Shown in pieces: positions 36,884 to 46,130 of a stretch of DNA of 64,000 nt; positions within the stretch are counted from its first letter, which is position 1, and every line of letters starts with the position of its first letter. Origin of the DNA: Planctomycetota bacterium (GTDB taxonomy: Bacteria; Planctomycetota; Phycisphaerae; Phycisphaerales; SM1A02); the NCBI GenBank assembly GCA_022574595.1, contig JACZRS010000004.1, forward strand, positions 1 to 64,000. Reading direction: 5' to 3'. The position numbers and the translations under genes were made by a program. The notes under the pieces were generated by a model, which did no database searches, was not told where the DNA came from, and saw only the letters and a list, made by a program, of their open reading frames with translations.

Positions 36884-37271
36884 TACACAACTCCTTCAGG
36901 AAAACCTCAGCAGGGACTATACAGCCCCAAGCATTCCAGAGAGTCGCAATAGGAAGGCACATATGCCAGTAGTAACCTCCAATAAGAAGAATCTATTGCC
37001 TGCCTGTGTTCGCAAATCAGCTACAAATTGTGCAACCGTTTAGGCTTACGTAAATGGAGTATTTGTGAATAAATACTCAATCTACCTATCTTAACAATAT
37101 TAGTTTTTGTAAATTTGTGTTGAAAAATAAGTCTGGGCTTCGCCCCCGTCAACTGCGCGATTTCTAACTCGCTGCAGTGATAAGCCAAGAACACAAATTC
37201 TGGTCAACTCCAATGGCAATCCATTAACCTAGGGAGCCTAAAAACAACAAGAAAGGCCGATTCATTTCTCC
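36884..37271 (-). promoter_or_regulatory. 388-bp operon leader with hairpins, candidate antitermination element
   Basis: Non-coding DNA between the NusG-like gene and the first large operon gene. In minus-strand RNA it contains the terminator-like hairpin described separately (37240-37281), a small GGGC-GAA-GCCC hairpin (37135-37145) followed by TTATTTTT, and a perfect 8-bp hairpin GAGTATTT/AAATACTC (37057-37078, 6-nt loop). No ORF or promoter is convincing. RfaH/LoaP-type factors act through sequence or hairpin elements in such leaders; whether one of these is the element is not known. Confidence 0.45.
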
Positions 37272-37281
37272 TCAAATCGGC
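37240..37281 (-). terminator. Terminator-like hairpin straddling the stop codon of the NusG-like gene
   Basis: A perfect 7-bp inverted repeat GCCGATT (37275-37281 arm on the minus strand) and AATCGGC (37256-37262 arm) has a 12-nt loop containing the TGA stop of the NusG paralogue. It is followed in the transcript by CTTTCTTGTTGTTTTT. Hairpin plus U-rich tract fits an intrinsic terminator placed between a regulator and the operon that it probably controls. Confidence 0.6.
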
Positions 37282-37817
37282 TCGATTAAATCTGCATCAA
37301 TCTCCAATAGAGCCGCCTGCCCTAGAGTGCGAATTTGAAGCGCTAAACGACTCGGACCTAGACGGCTGGAAACTACACCCTCGATCCCCTGGAATGGTCC
37401 GCTAAGAACTCGGCAGTGTCTTCCAACGACCGCAAATGGGTAAAGATCAAGTGAGGCTTGGCCAGTGAGCGCGCGTTCAATATGGGCAATCTCATTTGCA
37501 AACTGCTCTTGATCAGGAACTTCAATAATGCTGCAAACTCGCTTGGTAGAGACTGCTTCGTACGCAGTTTCCAGTTCAGAATCCAGAAATACATAACTTG
37601 GAAAAAGTGGAACACTAGTCCGAAATTTACGCCCGCCTATAAAATGAACCCTTTGGACTAGAGGCAAGAAGAATCGCACACCCATAGAGTCAAGAAAGCG
37701 TCCTAGAGCTTTTTCTTGACGAGGCTTGGTCCACAACACTCTCCACTTCTTAATTGTTGAGCATGTGAGACTTACTGGGCCATAGTCGACATTGTTATGA
37801 TGAGTGAAGGTTGTCAT
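37272..37817 (-). CDS. NusG/RfaH/LoaP-family transcription antiterminator
   Basis: A 181-residue NusG paralogue. It has an NGN domain (residues about 22-115: WRVLWTKPRQEKALGRFLDS, then FFLPLVQRVHFIGGRKF and LFPSYVFL) and a C-terminal KOW domain (VVGRHCRVLSGPFQGIEGVV, residues about 128-148). Specialised NusG paralogues (RfaH, UpxY, LoaP) bind RNA polymerase and stop premature termination in one long operon, usually from a leader element. Being first in a 34-kb minus-strand run of EPS genes is exactly that context. NusG itself is normally encoded beside secE and ribosomal genes, which are absent here. Confidence 0.88.
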   Translation of the reverse strand: MTTFTHHNNVDYGPVSLTCSTIKKWRVLWTKPRQEKALGRFLDSMGVRFFLPLVQRVHFIGGRKFRTSVPLFPSYVFLDSELETAYEAVSTKRVCSIIEVPDQEQFANEIAHIERALTGQASLDLYPFAVVGRHCRVLSGPFQGIEGVVSSRLGPSRLALQIRTLGQAALLEIDADLIEPI

Positions 37818-38491
37818 ATGTCAAGGTACCAAAAATCCATAGAGACTTTCGCGCGCAATTAATAAAGCGTGCATGTTCCAACACAAACGTTTCAAGAACG
37901 CCAATGTATAGATTTCGTACCTAGCCCCGAATCTCCGACGTTCTTCCTACCTTACTCCTAGCTTGGTGGGTTCAATGTGATTGGGACCGCAGCCCTCGCC
38001 TCATGAATCGACCACTGGAGCCTTCATTAGGATACATGGCCTAGAGCTAAACGCAAGCTCAATCCCAGTAAGAACCTAGGAGAATTCGCACAATCTGGCA
38101 TTTTTGCATTATGTGACCTCAAAGATGTAATTCTTCGCAGAAAAACGCTCTCAGACAGTAAATTTAGGCTATTTGGCAATAGGAGTGGATAGTAGTCGCT
38201 AAGTCCTTGGAGCGAAGTAATTTAAGCAAAATCACTGCCAATAAGTCATTAGCTTCTTATTTCGACATCAGCATACCAAAGTGCTTTCCCAGGGCTGACT
38301 ATTTTGAGGGTAGTAATCCAGGGTTCGATAATTCAGCATTGCTGCATTGATGATTTTATATCATCAACCTAAGCCCTTAGTCGTTAACGCAATTTACCAA
38401 ATACTAAAACATATACCACTACTTCTTTAGCAGATTTTGCACACGCAAACTTGCAGGATGCATCGAATTCCTATCAATTTGCTGCAAACGG
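37818..38491. other. 674-bp non-coding region upstream of the NusG-like gene
   Basis: No convincing ORF. It should hold the promoter of the EPS operon; a poor sigma-70-like TTGTGT-16 bp-TATTAA can be drawn on the minus strand near 37855-37885 but is not reliable. A perfect inverted repeat TTGATGAT/ATCATCAA with a TTTAT loop (38347-38367) could be an operator or the end of the 38492 transcript; no U-tract is attached. Confidence 0.4.
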
Positions 38492-39667
38492 CTAACGAGG
38501 GTAGTGAGGTATTCCATAGTTTGAGTGCCTGAACATGCCATGGACCCACTCGTTATCCAGCCGAGACATAAACGCGTTTGTTGATAGAGCCGCCGACAGC
38601 ATCTCCTTTGAAGATGAGTGAACCAAAAGTGAAGGGTGTTTATAGGGATGAAAGAACCCTCTCCCCGAACATACTTCAGCAACTATACTATCAAGCCGAC
38701 CAAATAATGCATTTGCGCCTCTATTTCTAGCACTTGAAAATAGATGCGCCATGACTTTGGCTACGTTCTCAGGTTTAGTAACTATCTGTACGACCTGCCC
38801 AAATCCATCTTTAAAAAGATAGTACACATACCATCCAATTAGTTTGCCATTGCTGTCACGAACCATTGATCCGATAACTTCCCCGTGATCAACTGGACCT
38901 CGTGAACAGTCCAATAGCCATCGCAAAAACTCTGGATCATAGTCAGGCCTAAGAGGGCTTGACTCTAAGAACTCAGGCAGGTGATCAATCATTTGATGAA
39001 TATTAAGTGGCTCTTCCTCTACAACTGAAGTCGCAAGGCGAAATGGATTTATTGGAATCTTCTGCAAGATAGAGTCCATACACAAAGCAACTGGTTGACC
39101 AGCCCACCAAAACGGTGCGGTCCATCTTGGCAAGCAAACCTGAGATAGCAATAGTTTTGCTGGCCTAATAGGTCGAAACCATCGACACCCAGACAGCCAA
39201 TGGTCATGTCCGCCTAGAAATTTCCAAAGAGGAAGTACACGGTCATTAGCACCAACTACAGTCAGATCCTGAGGGCCTTGAAGCACCCTACCTAACAGCA
39301 TCAGACCAGCTGCACATTGCTTCTCATCTAGTCGTGACCACAAAGGGCCTCCAGCAACCACCTTTATTTTTCTGCCATGCAAAACCATTCGACGAACATC
39401 GACACCTGCAAATGCAGTTATCTGACCATTGGGCTCTTCATAAACAAGCGACCTTAGTCCATCTTCAAGCCAGGGATTATCAAAGAAAACCTTTTCAAAA
39501 TAGTCAGCCAATTTCTCAAAAGCACCTGAATTGGACATTCCATAAGAAGCATCGTAGAGCTCAGAAATTTGAGACAGATCTGCCCGTTCAAGTGGACGTA
39601 TAGCACCTACCTTATTAGTTGGAGTCTTCTTTGTTTGCACAGATAAATGACCTGAGTTCATTAACAA
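38492..39667 (-). CDS. GNAT-like acyltransferase family protein
   Basis: A 391-residue protein with a GNAT-type N-terminal half: IRPLERADLSQISELYDASY (start of the fold), ITAFAGVDVRRMVLHGRKIKV and a weak acyl-CoA loop in GLMLLGRVLQGPQ. The C-terminal half carries a second similar unit (GKLIGWYVYYLFKDGFGQVVQI). It resembles double-GNAT proteins found in polysaccharide and lipid loci. It is divergent from the flavoprotein gene at 40024 and separated from the EPS operon by 674 bp, so it may belong to either the EPS set or the biosynthetic cluster. Confidence 0.6.
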   Translation of the reverse strand: MLMNSGHLSVQTKKTPTNKVGAIRPLERADLSQISELYDASYGMSNSGAFEKLADYFEKVFFDNPWLEDGLRSLVYEEPNGQITAFAGVDVRRMVLHGRKIKVVAGGPLWSRLDEKQCAAGLMLLGRVLQGPQDLTVVGANDRVLPLWKFLGGHDHWLSGCRWFRPIRPAKLLLSQVCLPRWTAPFWWAGQPVALCMDSILQKIPINPFRLATSVVEEEPLNIHQMIDHLPEFLESSPLRPDYDPEFLRWLLDCSRGPVDHGEVIGSMVRDSNGKLIGWYVYYLFKDGFGQVVQIVTKPENVAKVMAHLFSSARNRGANALFGRLDSIVAEVCSGRGFFHPYKHPSLLVHSSSKEMLSAALSTNAFMSRLDNEWVHGMFRHSNYGIPHYPR

Positions 39668-40023
39668 TAATGTCCCGCAAATGGATGCAAATTTCTCTTA
39701 ATCATTACCCAGGAACATCGAGAAACCAGCGCTAATCTTGCTGCCTTTCTTATCTCAATTGCCCTAGAACGCTCAGACATAACTAAAAAAAAGTATCTAT
39801 TACAGTCTGATTCTATGTAAGTGGAGGAAACTAACGCAAGACTTTGTGCAAAAAAGAGCCGTAATAATACAAGGTTCTGCTATTTATGATCCAAAGCTAT
39901 TCATGGAGGCAATAAGCACAGTTCAATCGCCTTGCTACGCCTCGGGTAGAAAAGTATCCTCTATGTTATTACAGGACCACTTCCTCCCGATCAAGCAAGA
40001 TACAAACTGCTTAAAAAACGAAC
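39668..40023. other. 356-bp divergent intergenic region
   Basis: Lies between the minus-strand GNAT-like gene and the plus-strand flavoprotein gene and probably carries promoters for both. A GGAGGAAA sequence at 39822-39829 looks like a ribosome-binding site, but the nearest frame (GTG at 39846) runs into the flavoprotein gene in another frame and shows no recognisable protein. Confidence 0.4.
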
Positions 40024-41748
40024 ATGATACCTATGAAGAATTACGAAACAGATGTTCTGGTGGTTGGAGGCGGCGGGGCTGCCACCGCCGCAACAATAAG
40101 CGCTCACGAAGGTGGGGCCAGAACAATGCTTGCGGTTAAAGGTCAATTTGGTGTTCCAGGAAAAAGAGGAGCCGGAGCTACTTCAAATCCACTAGGTGAT
40201 TTCTGGACCATCAGAACTGTAGGACCAAAAGGCAGCTTCTTTAATCCACCAGAATTGGTCTATGCGGACATGATTCAAGCGGGACTCGGAATGGCGGATC
40301 CGGCAATATGCAGGGTGTTTGTTGATGAGGTGTCCCATGCTCTAGAGCGGCTCAGTGAAATGGGAATGAAATTTAAAAGCAAAATGTTAGCAACAATGCC
40401 CGCAGATGCCAAAGCTGGAGGCACGCATGGAATTGTCGCTATTCAAAAAGCTATTATTTCTGCAACTAATACCCAGGTTGTCGAACATGCAAATCTAACC
40501 GATTTAATTGTCCAAAACAACAGATGCCTTGGAGCATTTGGAGTTGATGATGAAGGCGAACCATTCCTCATACAAGCTGGTGCAGTAATACTTGCAACAG
40601 GAGGAGTAGGGCAACTCTTTAAGCATAGTTTTAATCCATCGGGAAATACCGGTGATGGTTATGCCATGGCTCTGCGCGCAGGGGCAACTTTATTTAACAT
40701 GGAATTCATGCAGCAAGGTTTGGCTACGACTTTCCCCAATCAAGCAATGGTAATGCTCTATGAAATGGATGAACCTTATCATCTTACAAATACTGACGGG
40801 AAAGCGTTCCTGGCGGATTATTTACCCGCAGGCGTAACCTGCGAAGATGTTTCAAAGTTAAAAGCAAACCATTGGCCGGTCAGTTGCCGAGATGATGCAA
40901 TCCACTTAGATAGAGCAATGAAGGGAGAAGTATTAGCTGGACGAGGCACGGAAACCGATGGCATTTACATTGATCTTTCCAAAGGTGAACGAGGATTTGA
41001 ACCGGAACTATTCGCGAAATTTATGCTTGCAAAGGGTATAGATATAAGAAACGAGCTTGTGCAAGTACAGAATCACCACCACACAAGTAACGGCGGAATT
41101 AGAATCGACACTAATGGAAATACCAGCATTGAAGGCCTATTTGCTGTTGGTGAAGTTGGTGGTTGGCAAGGCGCTGATCGCCTTGGTGGAACTATGCTTG
41201 GAGGCTCACAAGTCTTTGGTTGGCGGGCAGGAACGCAAGCTGCAAGTATTGCATCAACCCGCCCCAATATCTCGTTAAAAGAAGAAGATGTACAGGACAA
41301 TCAACAATTACTCGCTCAAATTAAGTCATCAAACGGAAATAAAACTCCGGATGATCTAAGACCCGCCTTGCAACAAGTAATGTGGGAGAACCTGCTCGTA
41401 GAGAAGTCTGAACAAAGTCTAAATCAAGCAAGAGAATTTATTCTTAGCCAGCGCAGTAATCTGTTTAAGTCGATGTATATCGCCAAACCAACAGATACTG
41501 CAATTGCCTTTGAACATATTAATTTGTTAGATGTAGCGGAAGCGATCGTTGAAGCTGCTTCTATGCGTAAAGAAAGTCGTGGAAGCCACTACCGCAGCGA
41601 TTTCCCTCAAATTGATAACGATAATTGGCTGACAAACATTTTCATATATCGCAAAGACAACAAACTTCAGCTTAAAAAAGAGTGGGTTGCGGAGTCTGGT
41701 GGTTGGGAAGATCAACCTGGTGATATTCGAATTAAGCCGTGGGGTTAA
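40024..41748 (+). CDS. FAD-dependent oxidoreductase (succinate dehydrogenase/fumarate reductase flavoprotein family)
   Basis: A 574-residue flavoprotein. The N-terminal dinucleotide-binding motif is VLVVGGGGAATAATISA, followed by the family GKRGAGATSNPLGDF segment. A second FAD stretch occurs as AVILATGGVGQLFKHS, and the C-terminal substrate/FAD region is IEGLFAVGEVGGWQGADRLGGTML. This is the fumarate reductase/L-aspartate oxidase/3-ketosteroid dehydrogenase superfamily. No iron-sulfur or cytochrome partner genes are adjacent. It lies convergently with, and 6 bp from, the UbiD-type gene of the biosynthetic operon, which suggests a role there. The exact substrate is unknown. A start at either of two ATGs (40024 or 40033) is possible; neither has a good ribosome-binding site. 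Confidence 0.82.
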   Translation: MIPMKNYETDVLVVGGGGAATAATISAHEGGARTMLAVKGQFGVPGKRGAGATSNPLGDFWTIRTVGPKGSFFNPPELVYADMIQAGLGMADPAICRVFVDEVSHALERLSEMGMKFKSKMLATMPADAKAGGTHGIVAIQKAIISATNTQVVEHANLTDLIVQNNRCLGAFGVDDEGEPFLIQAGAVILATGGVGQLFKHSFNPSGNTGDGYAMALRAGATLFNMEFMQQGLATTFPNQAMVMLYEMDEPYHLTNTDGKAFLADYLPAGVTCEDVSKLKANHWPVSCRDDAIHLDRAMKGEVLAGRGTETDGIYIDLSKGERGFEPELFAKFMLAKGIDIRNELVQVQNHHHTSNGGIRIDTNGNTSIEGLFAVGEVGGWQGADRLGGTMLGGSQVFGWRAGTQAASIASTRPNISLKEEDVQDNQQLLAQIKSSNGNKTPDDLRPALQQVMWENLLVEKSEQSLNQAREFILSQRSNLFKSMYIAKPTDTAIAFEHINLLDVAEAIVEAASMRKESRGSHYRSDFPQIDNDNWLTNIFIYRKDNKLQLKKEWVAESGGWEDQPGDIRIKPWG

Positions 41749-41754
41749 CAAATA

Positions 41755-43131
41755 TCAACTATCTTTATTATCCAGAAACTCCGACATATCAATCTTATCT
41801 AGCAATTGCTTGGCAATGGTATTGCGCTCAATCTTTCGCTTGCCTACAAGTGGAGCAGTCGCATCTATCCCCAATTTCGAAGTAATGCCAGATTCGCCGC
41901 GGCATGATGGATCTAACGGCGTACCCTGCAAATCCTTAAAAACAAAGACATCCTGATCAGGCTGAACGTTTAGCGCAACTGCGCAGTTCACTTGCCTTGC
42001 ATCACTAACATTTACATCAGCATCAACAATAGTTACGTGCTTTGTATATATATCGCTCTTGCATAACGCTTCTATAATCTTCCGAGGTGCTGCATCATCC
42101 GATTTTTCAATAGACACAACAATGGTTAATGGTGCGACGATTTTCACATTCTTTATTGACGGTGATGCTGACTGAGCAACTTTTTTAATTGAGTACTCCA
42201 TGCCCAATATGGGAAGCACTAAATGCTCAGAATGCCCACTTGCAATATCTTGAAAAATTGGATCCTTGCGGTTAGTAATAGTGTGTACTTCTAAAACAGG
42301 AGTTTGCATCGTACCCGTTGCGTATCCTGTAAACTCACCAAACGGCCCTTCTTCAATGCGCTCATTAGGTCTTACAATTCCCTCAAGTACAAACTCTGCA
42401 TCTGCAGGTACAAACAATCCTTTATTCTTAACACACTCAACTACTCTTAGCGCTTCACCTTGCAAGCCTCCGATGATGTCGTATTCCTCTACATCAGTTG
42501 ATCCTGTATAAACACCGCCTAGCGACAATATAGGATGAACTCCAATGAAAGCCGCGATGGGCATAGCTTGATTCTTCGCCACATATTTCTGATATATCCC
42601 GTCTAAATGCTTACCCGCAGCCATATATATACCGGTTCGATTACGGCCAGCAATCATCAGACGATGAAAACTCAAATTACTTTTTCCGGTTTCCGGATCA
42701 ACCGCAACAACAATTGCAGCTGTGATATATGGCTTATCACAATCTTTCTCGTGATAAATTAGCTTAGGTAATACTCCAAGATCAACATCCTCATCCACAA
42801 CCACTTCATCTTGAACTGCTGCGCTATCAATAACTTTGGGTTTGATAGGATTCTTACACCCATTCTCATAACGTTGCGACAATTCAGCAACAGTAACTCC
42901 AAGCGCAAGGGCTAGACGAGATAGCGAACCGCAAACATTTGTTACCAAAGGAAAGCTGCAACCTTCTACATCTTCAAAATAGAATATCGGCAAACGATAC
43001 GATTGTTCAAACTTCGCAAGAATTGCAGTAGTTTCATAATTGGGATTCACACACCGCTTAACAGTTACAATGTCCTGCGGCCGATCCTGCCTGACTTGAT
43101 CGAGAAAACTGCGTAAATCAACCATTAGCAA
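41755..43131 (-). CDS. UbiD-family (prenylated-flavin) decarboxylase
   Basis: A 458-residue enzyme matching the UbiD/Fdc1 family along its length. The N-terminal region is DLRSFLDQVRQD; the cofactor/metal-binding part includes RTGIYMAAGKHLDGIYQKY. The catalytic Glu-containing segment is EEGPFGEFTGYATG, which corresponds to the conserved E(Y/F)xxxxGPFGE block with the Arg-Glu-Glu triad. Such enzymes use prenylated FMN for reversible decarboxylation of aromatic or alpha,beta-unsaturated acids. The flavin prenyltransferase UbiX is not in the window. It ends the seven-gene minus-strand operon and begins 20 bp after the acyl ligase gene, so its substrate may be an acid processed by those enzymes. 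Confidence 0.87.
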   Translation of the reverse strand: MLMVDLRSFLDQVRQDRPQDIVTVKRCVNPNYETTAILAKFEQSYRLPIFYFEDVEGCSFPLVTNVCGSLSRLALALGVTVAELSQRYENGCKNPIKPKVIDSAAVQDEVVVDEDVDLGVLPKLIYHEKDCDKPYITAAIVVAVDPETGKSNLSFHRLMIAGRNRTGIYMAAGKHLDGIYQKYVAKNQAMPIAAFIGVHPILSLGGVYTGSTDVEEYDIIGGLQGEALRVVECVKNKGLFVPADAEFVLEGIVRPNERIEEGPFGEFTGYATGTMQTPVLEVHTITNRKDPIFQDIASGHSEHLVLPILGMEYSIKKVAQSASPSIKNVKIVAPLTIVVSIEKSDDAAPRKIIEALCKSDIYTKHVTIVDADVNVSDARQVNCAVALNVQPDQDVFVFKDLQGTPLDPSCRGESGITSKLGIDATAPLVGKRKIERNTIAKQLLDKIDMSEFLDNKDS

Positions 43132-43151
43132 GCTCTTGATTGTTAATAATT

Positions 43152-44705
43152 TTATTTCTCACAGTCTGCATCAAAAAGTCTACGTAGCGCTTGGTGATCA
43201 ATTTTACCCGTCGTGGTTCTAGGTAATGTATCAATAAATTTGATTTTGTGCGGCGTACGCACAAATGACAAGTGTTTTAGGCAGCTAGCGCGAATGTCCA
43301 GTTCTGATTGCTTCGCTCCAGGTTCTTGTACAATACACGCTACAATTTCTTCTCCAAGCATTTCGTGTGCAATCCCCATCACAACTGATTCAGCTACGCC
43401 TTGGATATCATTAATTACTCTTTCAATTTCCTTGGGGAATATCCGTTCTCCGGCACTTTTTATCATTTGTGATAATCGACCGACAAGATATAGTTGACCT
43501 TGAGCATCTACAAAACCTAAATCACCAGTATGAAGCCGGCCTTTTGAATCTATAATTCCATCTGACACTTCATCCCCAGATACATAACCCCGCATAACAT
43601 TTGGGCCAGTAACAACAATTTCACCTTTTTGTCCGCTAGGTACTTGTGTTCCATTTTTATCTAGTATTTCGATGCGAACTCCGGGCAATGGCTTCCCACA
43701 GAAACCATCCTTATTTGTATCACTGCTATGTTCACTAAAAGTTATACGCGGGGAAGCTTCGGTCTGGCCATAAGCCATGTATAGCTTTGCATTTGGTTGA
43801 GCAGCAACAAGTTCAGCTTGCTCTTTCAATGAAAAAGCACCGCCGGTAACAAGTAAGTATTTCAAATCAGGTAAGTAAGTACTACTTAACTTGCTGCGTC
43901 TAAGTAAAGTTGTAAAGAAATAAGGTACGCCAGAGAAACCACTTACTTTGTATTGTGCTAATTCTTTAAGTACTTCAGATGGAAATTGGAAACCATTGGA
44001 AAAATAGACAGTTCCACCAATATTCATATGAGTAATCAACTGCATTCGTCCATGTATAAAATAAAGAGGTACAGAAACAAGAATGCTGTCGCTGCTGGTT
44101 AGATTCATATATTCGTTTGCAGCAACAACATTGGAAATCAGATTTTTATGAGAAAGCATCACACCTTTAGGTTGACCTGTTGAACCTGATGTATAAATAA
44201 TTACCGCAACAGCATTTTCATCTATATCTAAAGGTTTGTTTTCGATTGACTCTGTTTTACATATGTCCGCTAAAGTGTGAGTGCCAAGAGATGTAGTATT
44301 AGCATCAGACGCTGGCTTGTCAGAAATAAATACGAGATCGGGGAATCCTGCTAGTGAACCTTGGCTTGTCAAATTTATAAACTGTTGATTGGAAACTACT
44401 ACTGCAAATGGTTTACATTCCTGTAGTGCTGTACTAATCATTTCGCGCCCTGCAGTAGCGGGTATATCTACAGATTCTGCACCCGCTTTGAGAATACCCC
44501 AAAAGTAGATCACAGAATCCAGAGTACTTTCAGAAATTATCGCAACACGACACCCCGGGCCGATTTCAAGTCGATTTAATCTCGCTGCAACCTGCGCGCT
44601 CTTCTTGTCAAGATCGCGGAAAGAGATCTTCTCATCTTTGAAGACAACTGCTGCCTTGTCCGGCAATTGCTTAGCATTTTTAATTAGAAGATCAGGAAGA
44701 AGCAT
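43152..44705 (-). CDS. AMP-dependent acyl-CoA/acyl-ACP ligase (ANL superfamily)
   Basis: A 517-residue adenylating enzyme. Core motifs are visible in order: A3 P-loop VIIYTSGSTGQPKGVMLSHK (residues about 166-185), A5 LYMAYGQTEASPRIT, A7 RLHTGDLGFVDAQGQLYLVG, A8 hinge IKSAGERIFPKEIE and A10 lysine PRTTTGKIDHQALR. It activates a carboxylic acid as the acyl-AMP and transfers it to CoA or a phosphopantetheine. An acyl carrier protein is encoded 17 bp upstream, so loading of that carrier is plausible. The substrate is unknown. Confidence 0.88.
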   Translation of the reverse strand: MLLPDLLIKNAKQLPDKAAVVFKDEKISFRDLDKKSAQVAARLNRLEIGPGCRVAIISESTLDSVIYFWGILKAGAESVDIPATAGREMISTALQECKPFAVVVSNQQFINLTSQGSLAGFPDLVFISDKPASDANTTSLGTHTLADICKTESIENKPLDIDENAVAVIIYTSGSTGQPKGVMLSHKNLISNVVAANEYMNLTSSDSILVSVPLYFIHGRMQLITHMNIGGTVYFSNGFQFPSEVLKELAQYKVSGFSGVPYFFTTLLRRSKLSSTYLPDLKYLLVTGGAFSLKEQAELVAAQPNAKLYMAYGQTEASPRITFSEHSSDTNKDGFCGKPLPGVRIEILDKNGTQVPSGQKGEIVVTGPNVMRGYVSGDEVSDGIIDSKGRLHTGDLGFVDAQGQLYLVGRLSQMIKSAGERIFPKEIERVINDIQGVAESVVMGIAHEMLGEEIVACIVQEPGAKQSELDIRASCLKHLSFVRTPHKIKFIDTLPRTTTGKIDHQALRRLFDADCEK

Positions 44706-44722
44706 TTATAGGCAATATAATA

Positions 44723-44986
44723 TCAACCTACTCGTCTTCCTGCGGTTCGCCTTTGCACATACTCTGTTAAACGCTGCACTGTGCCGAACGTTTCTGGAGA
44801 AATGTCCTCGAGCTCTACCGGAAATTGATATGTTTCTTCGATCCAGAGCACTAACTGCATCATTGCGGTGGAGTCAAGAATCCCATTTCCCACCAAATCA
44901 GTAGTGGCCGATAACTCAACCCCTGTGTCTGGCGCAAACTGACTTCGAATATAATCTATTAACTCAAACTCTGGCCCCATGGTCAT
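44723..44986 (-). CDS. Acyl carrier protein
   Basis: An 87-residue protein from the ATG at 44984-44986; a much longer upstream frame overlaps the enolase gene and is not used. TGAGGAAT lies 7-8 nt upstream as a ribosome-binding site. The carrier signature is GNGILDSTAMMQLVLWIEE with Ser39 as the phosphopantetheine attachment site, and the length and helix pattern fit a discrete ACP. It probably holds the acyl intermediates of this cluster after loading by the ligase at 43152-44705. A phosphopantetheinyl transferase is not in the window. Confidence 0.9.
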   Translation of the reverse strand: MTMGPEFELIDYIRSQFAPDTGVELSATTDLVGNGILDSTAMMQLVLWIEETYQFPVELEDISPETFGTVQRLTEYVQRRTAGRRVG

Positions 44987-44990
44987 TTCT

Positions 44991-46130
44991 CTATTCCTCA
45001 CCCTCAAAATTGAAAACACGATCTTTAATGGTGTACCGCGCCAAACGCTCACTGTCAACGATAATCCCCAAACCAACCTCCATTCCATCGCCAGACTTGG
45101 ATTCCCCCGCTTTTTCTATGTCAATAATATCGTCCTCTAACAGGAATCTACTCTGCCCCTTTCCTTCCAAACAAGCGAAAACACCCATTCTTTTGCCAAA
45201 TATCTCTGATGCTCGTGAAAGGATGCCAGTCTCCCCAACCAGAGTCCCAAGGTGACAGGCTATATTGTTCTCCAGAGCAAACTTAACAAGACGCTGTGAA
45301 CCACCGAAACCACCACACTTACCAAGTCGAACATTTATTATGTCTATAGCTTGAGCCTCGACGCAGCGTTTCGCATCTTCTAAGGTACAAACCGATTCAT
45401 CACCCATGACCCTGATCCCCAATTCCTCACGCACCTGACGCATACCCTTTAGATCAGCAGCATGAACTGGTTGCTCCACTGATTGAATTTCAAATTGCAG
45501 CATAGGTTTAATCGCTAAAACAGCTTCGTCAGCCTTCCATTTGCCGTTTGCGTCTATTCTTAGTTCTATTGTGTCACCAAGACAATCAGAAATAATCTGT
45601 ATTCGCTCTAAATCATCATCCAACCCTACCTTGAGTTTTAAGTGTTTGCATTGGCCAAGTTTCAACATAGCGCATTGTCGAGGCAATTTATCCGTTGACA
45701 CTTCATATCCAATAACAATGCCGCGTTCAAGCTCAACACCCTCTTTTATGCTGATTGCTTCACCAATTGGAAAACCAAAGCAATGTCCACCAAGATCAAG
45801 TAGAGCAAGCTCAAAACCACACAAAGTTGCAAGTTCACGATCTGTATTTTCTAGTTGCGTTATGAGAGATGAAAGCAGTTGCTCCTTATCATCAAACTTT
45901 CGACCAACAAACGCCGCGGCCAATGCTGGCGCATGATCGTCAAATACAGATTCAACAGTTTCTCCCGTTAGATACTGCCTTGGGACAATTTCTCCAAACC
46001 CAACTCTTCCATCCTCATCCGCTGCACAAACAATAAGAGATTCAGCAACTTTTCGTTCATGCAACGCGTGCTGAAAGGGCGTTTTCAGCGGAATCCTAAT
46101 GTGGTAAATGCGAATTGCTTTAACAAGCAT
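44991..46130 (-). CDS. Enolase-superfamily enzyme, muconate-lactonising/o-succinylbenzoate synthase subgroup
   Basis: A 379-residue enzyme with the full catalytic set of the MLE subgroup: K165-x-K167 (LKLK), metal ligands D193 (RIDAN), E219 (VEQP) and D244 (GDES), and K271 (LGKCGG). Members abstract a proton next to a carboxylate: muconate cycloisomerase, o-succinylbenzoate synthase, N-succinylamino acid racemase and dipeptide epimerases. The position between GH3 and ACP genes gives no precedent known to me; a carboxylate-bearing small molecule or amino-acid-like substrate is likely. It overlaps the GH3-like gene by 11 bp and precedes the ACP by 4 bp. Confidence 0.88.
   Translation of the reverse strand: MLVKAIRIYHIRIPLKTPFQHALHERKVAESLIVCAADEDGRVGFGEIVPRQYLTGETVESVFDDHAPALAAAFVGRKFDDKEQLLSSLITQLENTDRELATLCGFELALLDLGGHCFGFPIGEAISIKEGVELERGIVIGYEVSTDKLPRQCAMLKLGQCKHLKLKVGLDDDLERIQIISDCLGDTIELRIDANGKWKADEAVLAIKPMLQFEIQSVEQPVHAADLKGMRQVREELGIRVMGDESVCTLEDAKRCVEAQAIDIINVRLGKCGGFGGSQRLVKFALENNIACHLGTLVGETGILSRASEIFGKRMGVFACLEGKGQSRFLLEDDIIDIEKAGESKSGDGMEVGLGIIVDSERLARYTIKDRVFNFEGEE

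Noticed and set aside
38347-38367. Perfect 8-bp hairpin as a terminator
   Set aside because: No U-tract follows on either strand; kept only as a possible operator.
39846-40139. ORF with GTG start after a GGAGGAAA sequence
   Set aside because: Spacing from the ribosome-binding-like sequence is too long, it overlaps the flavoprotein gene in another frame, and the translation shows no family features.
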